A stretch of 64,000 nucleotides of DNA from Symsagittifera roscoffensis (Eukaryota > Xenacoelomorpha > Acoela > Convolutidae): contig NC_087064.1 in NCBI RefSeq assembly GCF_963678635.1, positions 17,601,802 through 17,665,801 on the forward strand. Reading direction: 5' to 3'. The position numbers and the translations under genes were made by a program. The notes beneath the pieces are model-generated. The model was given only the letters and a program-made list of their open reading frames with translations, was not told where the DNA came from and searched no databases. Of this stretch, positions 57,367 to 64,000 are shown one piece after another (within the stretch, counting starts at the first letter, position 1; every line of letters starts with the position of its first letter).

Positions 57367-58467
57367 ATGAGACAGTACTATATGCAGAGGAGGGAAGGTT
57401 ATATCTCAACAGGGATGAGATCGTTGCATGCAAAAGGAGGGAAGCATGAAAAGGGCATGCGAGAAGGGGTGAAAGCATGCCTGTCATTCCAACAGGGTGA
57501 AGATCCTAGGAAATTGCCGTTCCCATTGCAGTCAAGCGAGTCATCCGAGTTCATTGAGGTAGTGCAGATAGATCTCAAGAAGGTATGAATGACAGGCAGT
57601 GGCTACAATCAAGTCCTAGTGATGATCGGCCACTTCACAAAGTAAGCAGACGCCGTGCCCTGTATCACTGCCTCAGCCGACGAGACATTCGATCATCTGA
57701 TCAATACATGGATAGCAAGACATGGATGCCCGATGACATTCCAACCGAAAAATGGAACTGCTTTTGTGCGAGAGCTTACTAAGGAGCTCGTGAGAAGTTC
57801 TCAAGTAGCTCAGGCTCATTCTGCGACATACCATCCCCAAACGAAGGGCGGCTTAGTAGAAAAACCAAATCTGATTTTGGTGTTGAGGTTGAGGGTGTAT
57901 TGTTCCCAGTTTATGACTGATTGGGATAGATATCTGCTACAAGTGATGGGAGCTTATAAAAGTACGCAACATACATCCATAGGAATAAGTCCGCACATGA
58001 TGTTGGCTGGACATGAAAAGGCTTTGCCTATGACTTTCTTTTATCCAGAGTATGAAGGAAAGAAAACATCGCCATAAGTCTATGAAAGGGATGTGATCAG
58101 ACGTCAGCAAGATTTAAACAATTTATGTAGACGCAATACGCAACAAGCTCAGGCGAGGCAGACAAAAAAGTTTAATAAGAAAGCAGCTGGTGCAAAAGCT
58201 TACTCAATAGGAGATTACGTGTGGGTCTTTCAGAACGTTATACCGCCAAAAGACACTAAGAAACTCCCAATGAAATGGAGAGGACCGTTCATGATAACGA
58301 AAATATTAAACCACATAGCCGAGCTGCGCAGTTTGAAAATATTAAACCACATAACCATCCACAGAAAACTGATGTATAGCTGGAAGCATGGAGGGCGATT
58401 ACCTGGTGATGGACCCTGCTTGCAAACTCAATGGGAAAGGCACCAGGGAAAACAACGATGGGAATGA
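57367..58467 (+). pseudogene. pol: Integrase (element 2), catalytic site damaged
   Basis: 57367-57588 holds the end of the zinc domain (LHAKGGKH...ACLSF), where the second Cys of the C-x2-C pair is Phe, and the first core Asp in VVQIDL. After a frameshift the core continues in 57655-58077. At the second catalytic Asp the chain reads PKNGTAF, so Lys replaces Asp. The third position, Glu in GGLVEK, is one residue further than the usual 35 because of an extra Gly. HPQTKGG and the MGAYKSTQH stretch are typical of Ty3/gypsy. 58093-58467 is the C-terminal part, with SIGDYVWV and KWRGPFMITK, an SH3-like/GPY-F-like module, and a local 26-bp repeat of ATATTAAACCACATA near 58305-58345. Confidence 0.87.
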
Positions 58468-59387
58468 GACACTGAAAGAAAAAACAAGCCCGCCGCTGGA
58501 CCTGGATCCTAATGGAATAATTGAGGCGGATAGAAGACTTACCATATACGGAAGAGGATTGGGAAGAACCGGAGAAGATAGAGGTTCCCACGAACGTGGA
58601 ACCAGATCTACCCTTTTCAATGCAGACAAGACAAAGAGACAAGACAAGACCCGCAAAAAAGTATAATCCTTACGGATAAGATTTCGTGGTGGACAGGACA
58701 AACCTGAAAAAGATAGTAGAAGATCGAATGGGTCTGGAGGAGATAACCGTGTCAGAGGATATAGACATTGTCGATGAACAAGACAAAGAATGGATCGATG
58801 ATCGGTCTAAGCCTGAAGTGGATTTTGACAACGAACACTGGCAGTCGTACGAACAACAATTAACGAACCTGTTCATCTCGGAGTAATCGAAAGAAATGAG
58901 ATCAGACCCGAAGGAAACCAGTGTCACGGTTCAGGACGTAGACCAATTGAGCAGAAAACACATCAAAAATGACAAAAAGGATCCTTCCTCGGCAGCCCAG
59001 GAACGAAAATTGCTCATTCCTGCGTCCAAACTTAACTTCATATCCGGTATGCGATTGACGGGGACGTCAATGGATAAATTTTTTCGGATAGTGGGGGCAA
59101 GATTTACCCACACTGAAAAAAAATTGAACAAAAAAATTAAAATTGCAAGAGAAACAGGCGACCTAGAGTCAGAAACAGATGAATGCCTTAAAGAACTAGA
59201 CATAGGGATAGTAGAAGAGTCATATTTCAACTTGCCAAATGATTTTTCAAGTAGCACAATACTAACAGACAGCGATTTTATACTTACAGATAGGACGTGT
59301 GGGATAGCTATCACCGCGGACATGAGTTTTAGAACAGCATTAGCAGCAAACTTTAAGAGAGAAAACAAAAAGATAGAGTTTTTATGA
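58388..59387 (+). pseudogene. Acidic post-integrase extension (element 2)
   Basis: Open pieces 58388-58666, 58686-58886 and 58896-59387 follow the integrase. The last two are in the same frame, separated only by the TAA at 58884. The 163-codon piece is the longest intact frame of element 2; it is charged with no recognised domain. A 551-bp segment of it (58748-59298) has been copied to 61772-62323 and, through the tandem array, again at 63156-63707. An antisense frame (58931-59368) is a shadow. Confidence 0.55.
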
Positions 59388-59986
59388 AAGCAAAGACCAA
59401 GAATAGGAGGTGTAGCAGCTTTGCCACCGGCGGCTTCGCAGATACCCGGAAGTACTTATGCTTCTTGGTGACGAGGGCGGCGGACAAGCTGCACGTGGAC
59501 CCTGAAGATTGGTTTTCTCCCTGAAGAGACTAAGAGAGTTCTTGATGGGGAAGGGAGTGAAAGAACTCTCGCTTCCGGTGCACGACCCAAACCGAGGACG
59601 ACTGTATTCTCGGGAGCTGTACGCGCTGATACATGTAATTTTTTCGGATATCAACAAAAAATTTATCTACATAAGAACTTTTAAGTGAGTATAGGTTGAC
59701 TATAGGTCGAGTGTAGTATGTGTTTTGTTTTTATGTTATTAGGATCTTGAGCTTGAAACGGTTAGTGACCACGAATGCTCAATCAATAATTTTACGAACA
59801 GATCCAAACTGTGGAGTGACCATTTTCAGATCAAGATTCTAAGAATTTGGAATAGGTTTTAATAAGAAGTTGGAGCAATGTTGGCAGATGTGATTGTCGT
59901 GAACTTGTTTCTAGATCCTGATTGATCAATTTAATCCTTGAACCTCAACTGAATGCAAAATCAATTTATCAAATTCAAAAATCAGA
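59388..59986. other. Interval without a recognisable gene
   Basis: 59400-59600 is locally GC-rich (GCCACCGGCGGC, GACGAGGGCGGCGGACAAG), then AT-rich again. No frame is convincing. It may be an untranslated spacer between the pol end and the SGNH-like region, or an insertion. Confidence 0.4.
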
Positions 59987-60540
59987 ATGGGCAACAAAAA
60001 AGGAGAAAAAATAGAACGCTTGAGGCAAGAATATAAGGAGCGATCGGAACTATTGGGATTGACAAAAACGGAACAACCTGCAGGGAGTTTTCCTCGTGAG
60101 TTGCTGGCCTCGCAAATTTGGTCAGTTAACGGAAGTGCAGGTCCAAACAGGAACCGGCAGAGTGACAATCCCGAATCCAAGTGACACCCTGGGTGATTCA
60201 GTAGTGGAACGAACCTTGCGACAGCTGGTGGTAACCACTGGCCGACTCGTGGACAACAGAAGTCTGCTAGATTCCGGGATGACTGCACCCTATGGAATAA
60301 CCGATGAAACCGGAAGAATAGAACTCTCCTCAGAAGTAGTGAAGAAGACCGGAGCTGCTACAGAGACTAGGTCAGTGAAAAGCTCCAGCAGAAATATAAG
60401 GAGATGCCAATGAAGAAAGTGTCGCGTGTATTTGACACACAGAAGAACAATCAAACCAACAACAGCTTCACGGGAGTTCCAGATACGGACATGCGAGCAG
60501 GTTTCAATCGATAACCTTGGAGGAGTCCGGCGATGAACAT
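59987..60540 (+). pseudogene. Unknown coding remnant upstream of the SGNH-like domain
   Basis: 59987-60184 (65 codons) starts with a Lys/Glu-rich helix-like stretch; 60096-60413 overlaps in another frame and is Thr/Ser/Arg-rich. Which is sense is unclear: the first is in the more Kozak-like context (AGAATGGGC). It may be the N-terminal part of the protein that contains the SGNH-like domain. Confidence 0.35.
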
Positions 60541-60977
60541 GCAGCAACCATCCCTGGAACGTCCCATTGGATTTTGGGCGATAGTTTAGCGAGAGTTTTG
60601 CAAAACTTGGAAACCTCATGGATCACACGTTGATGGCATTCGAAGGTGCCACAGTAGCCCGGCTGTATCGGATGGTGGAATTAATGAACCCAGACAGGAT
60701 CGCGGAAGTATTGATTCTAATAGGCCTAAACAACAAGTCCAGAAACTCAGACTCAGAAGAAGCTCAATAGGAACCAATGCTGGTGTGCTTATTTAATGCA
60801 GTTTGGCAAAAGTTTCAGTGCGCGGTACTGACCGTCTGCAACCTACAGATGAGCACAAGAACACAATCATCCATGGGTAGAAGGCAAAATGAAAGAGTCA
60901 TGAGATGGATGATCTGGATGGATGATCTGAAAGAGTCACGATGCTGGACGGATGATCTGGATGGACCGGAAGCATGA
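60541..60977 (+). pseudogene. SGNH/GDSL-hydrolase-like domain in element 2
   Basis: Block I of the SGNH family, a strand followed by G-D-S-L, reads WILGDSLARVL at 60568-60600. After a stop and frameshift at 60631 the chain resumes at the ATG at 60633 and stays in one frame to 60977, with a single TAG at 60768. It contains EVLILIGLNNKSRNS, matching the block III pattern (hydrophobic strand, G-x-N-N/D), followed by a VWQKFQCAVLTVC strand. The nucleophile Ser and the Asn are present. The C-terminal D-x-x-H block is not seen; a local repeat of GGATGATCTGGATGGA occupies its place. Family function is ester or acyl hydrolysis; here the chain is broken. SGNH-type esterase domains are known in ORF1 of some LINEs, so origin from a LINE must be considered. 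Confidence 0.55.
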
Positions 60978-61009
60978 GCTGAGGTACATACATAGAAGGA
61001 CAAGCCTGG

Positions 61010-61717
61010 ATGAACCGTGTCTTTGAGGAAAGAATTAATGAGTTAGAGGTTGAACTATTCGACACTGGAGCACTGAGAACGGAAGAAGCGACGAACGTGC
61101 CGGTGATATCAACTTTTGTGCCTCCTAATCTGGAGACACGCTTGGGATCAGTTTCCAGCCGTGCCACAAGTGATGCAGATCTCGAGTGAGCAAGAACAGA
61201 GGTCTGGCGTTTTGAATCGACTGGGTGATGCACCAGCGAGGATGACCATTCACCCCCGAAGAAGATTGGGACCGGTCAATCAAACAACGAATACAACCTC
61301 AGGCACCTCCAGATCTGAAACCGCGATGACGACGACTACGAGCAGGGAATAGCGACGTCGAGATAAAAGTTCCCTGATGTGGTCAAGACCTTTGGCACAT
61401 TTATAAGCAAAGTTTGATGAAACTGAACCTTCAAACAGTAAGATTTGCAGCTGATGAGAATGCTGAAGGGTGCGAGACTTTCAGTAAATGGACTGTACTA
61501 GTTCGTGAGAGTGGACTGGTTGATAGCAGCAGGAATCAATTTCAGCTCCACGACAGCAATACGGTTTGCTGAACTTCAGGGACTGCCCTCAAACAACCCC
61601 ATGTGTCCTGTGAACCGCAGACCATTGCAAGAGGGGTGGAAGAATCATAGTGAGCAAGCTAGACAAGCGAAATCAGGGAGACTCTTGACACGTAAAGCAC
61701 CGACTGGCAACATGTGA
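61010..61717 (+). pseudogene. C-terminal tail of the SGNH-like protein, array unit 1
   Basis: An open frame from the ATG at 61010 to the TGA at 61187 begins WMNRVFEERINELEVEL (Trp just before the ATG), as expected for the last helix of an SGNH fold. It is followed by Pro/Ser/Thr-rich pieces at 61116-61352 (in another frame) and 61505-61717, the latter containing a VDWLIAAGINFSSTTAIRFA stretch. I do not recognise a further domain. The stretch is repeated at 62394-63101 and in part from 63778. Confidence 0.4.
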
Positions 61718-61771
61718 AGATGTTTAAGCAAGTGCGAGCGCTTCCATCCCAAGTGAAGAAAGGAGCTTAAT

Positions 61772-62323
61772 CGTGTCAGAGGATTTAGACATTGTCGATG
61801 AGCAAGACAAAGAATGGATCGATGATCGGTCTAAGCCTGAAGTGGATTTTGACAACGAACACTGGCAGTCGTACGAACAACAATTAACGAACCTGTTCGT
61901 CTCGGAGTAATCGAAAGAAATGAGATCAGACCCGAAGGAAACCAGTGTCATGGTTCAGGACGTAGACCAATTGAGCAGAAAACATATCAAGAATGACAAA
62001 AAGGATCCTTCCTTGGCAGCCCAGGAACGGCAATTGCTCATTCATGCGTCCAAACTTAACTTCATATCCGGTATGCGATTGACGGGGACGTCAATGGATA
62101 AATTTTTTCGGATAGTGGGGGCAAGATTTACCCACACTGAAAAAAAATTGAACAAAAAAAATTAAAATTGCAAGAGAAACAGGCGACCTAGAGTCAGAAA
62201 CAGATGAATGCCTTAAAGAACTAGACATAGGGAGAGTAGAAGAGTCATATTTCAACTTGCCAATTGATTTTTCAAGTAGCACAATACTAACAGACAGCGA
62301 TTTTATACTTACAGATAGGACGT
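61772..62323 (+). repeat. Transposed copy of the 551-bp post-integrase segment
   Basis: 61772-62323 matches 58748-59298, from CGTGTCAGAGGA to ACAGATAGGACGT, with a small number of substitutions. It includes the frame of the 163-codon extension (61920-62165 here), with one extra A in the A run after Lys-Lys-Asn that shifts its end. The same segment is in unit 2 at 63156-63707. Confidence 0.92.
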
Positions 62324-62393
62324 AAGTACAGATAGGACGTAAGGATGGACCGGAAGCATGAGCTGAGGTACATACATAGAAGGACAAGCCCGG

Positions 62394-63101
62394 ATGAACC
62401 GTGTCTTTGAGGAAAGAATAAATGAGTTAGAGGTTGAACTATTCGACACTGGAGCACTGAGAACGGAAGAAGCGACGAACGTGCCGGTGATATCAACTTT
62501 TGTGCCTCCTAATCTGGAGACACGCTTGGGATCAGTTTCCAGCCGTGCCACAAGTGATGCAGATCTCGAGTGAGCAAGAACAGAGGTCTGGCGTATTGAA
62601 TCGACTGGGTGATGCACCAGAGAGGATGACCATTCACCCCCGAAGAAGATTGGGACCGGTCAATCAAACAACGGATACAACCTCAGGCACCTCCAGATCT
62701 GAAACCGCGATGACGACGACTACGAGCAGGGAATAGCGACGTCGAGATAGAAGTTCCCTGATGTGGTCAAGACCTTTGGCACATTTATAAGCAAAGTTTG
62801 ATGAAACTGAACCTTCAAACAGTAAGATTTGCAGCTGATGAGAATGCTGAAGGGTGCGAGACTTTCAGTAAATGGACTGTACTAGTTCGTGAGAGTGGAC
62901 TGGTTGATAGCAGCAGGAATCAATTTCAGCTCCACGACAGCAATACGGTTTGCTGAACTTCAGGGACTGCCCTCAAACAACCCCATGTGTCCTGTGAACC
63001 GCAGACCATTGCAAGAGGGGTGGAAGAATCATAGTGAGCAAGCTAGACAAGCGAAATCAGGGAGACTCTTGACACGTAAAGCACCGACTGGCAACATGTG
63101 A
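62394..63101 (+). pseudogene. C-terminal tail of the SGNH-like protein, array unit 2
   Basis: Same pieces as 61010-61717, 1384 bp downstream: a frame from 62394 to 62573, 62500-62736 and 62889-63101. Only scattered substitutions distinguish it. The extra copies have no upstream GDS block, so they are tails only. Confidence 0.45.
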
Positions 63102-64000
63102 AGATGTTTAAGCAAGTGCGAGCGCTTCCATCCCAAGTGAAGAAAGGAGCTTAATCGTGTCAGAGGATTTAGACATTGTCGATGAGCAAGACAAAGAATG
63201 GATCGATGATCGGTCTAAGCCTGAAGTGGATTTTGACAACGAACACTGGCAGTCGTACGAACAACAATTAACGAACCTGTTCGTCTCGGAGTAATCGAAA
63301 GAAATGAGATCAGACCCGAAGGAAACCAGTGTCATGGTTCAGGACGTAGACCAATTGAGCAGAAAACATATCAAGAATGACAAAAAGGATCCTTCCTTGG
63401 CAGCCCAGGAACGGCAATTGCTCATTCATGCGTCCAAACTTAACTTCATATCCGGTATGCGATTGACGGGGACGTCAATGGATAAATTTTTTCGGATAGT
63501 GGGGGCAAGATTTACCCACACTGAAAAAAAATTGAACAAAAAAAATTAAAATTGCAAGAGAAACAGGCGACCTAGAGTCAGAAACAGATGAATGCCTTAA
63601 AGAACTAGACATAGGGAGAGTAGAAGAGTCATATTTCAACTTGCCAATTGATTTTTCAAGTAGCACAATACTAACAGACAGCGATTTTATACTTACAGAT
63701 AGGACGTAAGTACAGATAGGACGTAAGGATGGACCGGAAGCATGAGCTGAGGTACATACATAGAAGGACAAGCCCGGATGAACCGTGTCTTTGAGGAAAG
63801 AATAAATGAGTTAGAGGTTGAACTATTCGACACTGGAGCACTGAGAACGGAAGAAGCGACGAACGTGCCGGTGATATCAACTTTTGTGCCTCCTAATCTG
63901 GAGACACGCTTGGGATCAGTTTCCAGCCGTGCCACAAGTGATGCAGATCTCGAGTGAGCAAGAACAGAGGTCTGGCGTATTGAATCGACTGGGTGATGCA

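Larger units (their letters stand above)
52388..64000 (+). mobile_element. Retroelement 2: decayed, RT-deleted Ty3/gypsy-like element
   Basis: Colinear remains on + are a gag with coiled coil, RG-rich part and two damaged zinc knuckles, then protease, a short RT fragment, a post-RNase H linker, integrase, a long acidic C-terminal extension, an SGNH-like region and a tail. The centre of RT and all of RNase H are missing. The 3' part (60961 onward) is a 1,384-bp tandem array that leaves the window. Base composition is clearly less AT-rich than the first 52 kb. No LTRs are recognised. Limits given are those of coding remains; the 5' limit is the first frame that fits and is uncertain. Confidence 0.85.
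60961..64000. repeat. 1,384-bp tandem array, 2.2 copies in window
   Basis: ATGGACCGGAAGCATGAGC starts at 60961, 62345 and 63729, exactly 1384 bp apart each time. Unit 1 and unit 2 differ by only a few substitutions; unit 3 is cut by the window end. Each unit is a chimaera: the tail of the SGNH-like protein (first about 810 bp) joined to the 551-bp copy of the post-integrase extension. The unit end contains a small duplication, ACAGATAGGACGTAAG twice (62311-62343). The array probably continues past the window. Confidence 0.95.

Noticed and set aside
61010-61189. F-D-T-G-A in the array units read as a retropepsin active site
   Set aside because: It follows directly after the predicted terminal helix of the SGNH-like domain, there is no I-L-G-R/K partner motif after it, and element 2 already has a protease at 55750. 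Chance match preferred.
1-64000. tRNA, rRNA or other structural RNA genes
   Set aside because: No A/B-box pair with a foldable cloverleaf and no rRNA core words were noticed by eye; a tRNAscan or Rfam search would be decisive but could not be run.

Overview
The window is AT-rich, repeat-dominated nuclear DNA from an invertebrate animal. The evidence is two decayed Ty3/gypsy-type LTR retroelements (one with an envelope-like region), several satellite arrays, long inverted-repeat elements and a 200-N scaffold gap. There are no operons, and I recognise no intact host gene, rRNA, tRNA or CRISPR array. I cannot fix the phylum. Almost everything with protein similarity is transposon-derived and broken, so most coding calls are pseudogenes.

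Layout. 0-7 kb: gene-free DNA with a GGAATCCGCAAATT word cluster, a 0.6-kb terminal-inverted-repeat (TIR) element (2.57-3.17 kb), a possible 370-bp MITE, an old 528-bp tandem duplication (5.15-6.2 kb) and a C-rich/G4 tract (6.92-6.99 kb). 8.27-9.52 kb: an element with inverted arms of about 375-400 bp. 10.7-15.5 kb: a 2.1-kb unit repeated 2.3 times, carrying an unknown basic 84-aa ORF. 16.0-17.7 kb: nine copies of a 179-bp satellite. 19.0-19.2 kb: N gap. 19.3-35.4 kb: retroelement 1 on the + strand (gag with zinc knuckle, protease-position region, RT, RNase H, integrase, envelope-like region and a fourth open region). Its centre is internally duplicated with a 4,464-bp period. 37.8-38.2 kb: hairpin-rich GAGCGGTTT cluster. 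38.35-49.84 kb: exactly seven copies of a 1.63-1.66-kb satellite that contains half of the inverted-repeat element seen at 8.3 kb. 51.48-51.74 kb: minisatellite. 52.4-64.0 kb: a less AT-rich second retroelement, also on +, lacking the RT core. It has an SGNH/GDSL-hydrolase-like region after integrase, and its 3' part is a 1,384-bp tandem array running off the window.

How the parts relate. The dominant process is nested tandem duplication, visible at 14 bp, 103 bp, 179 bp, 432 bp, 528 bp, 1.38 kb, 1.64 kb (with a 3.29-kb dimeric higher order), 2.1 kb and 4.46 kb. Some junctions show short homologies. The best candidates for something new are the open region downstream of the envelope-like gene in element 1, the SGNH-like region in element 2, and the satellite that seems to have grown from a transposon arm.
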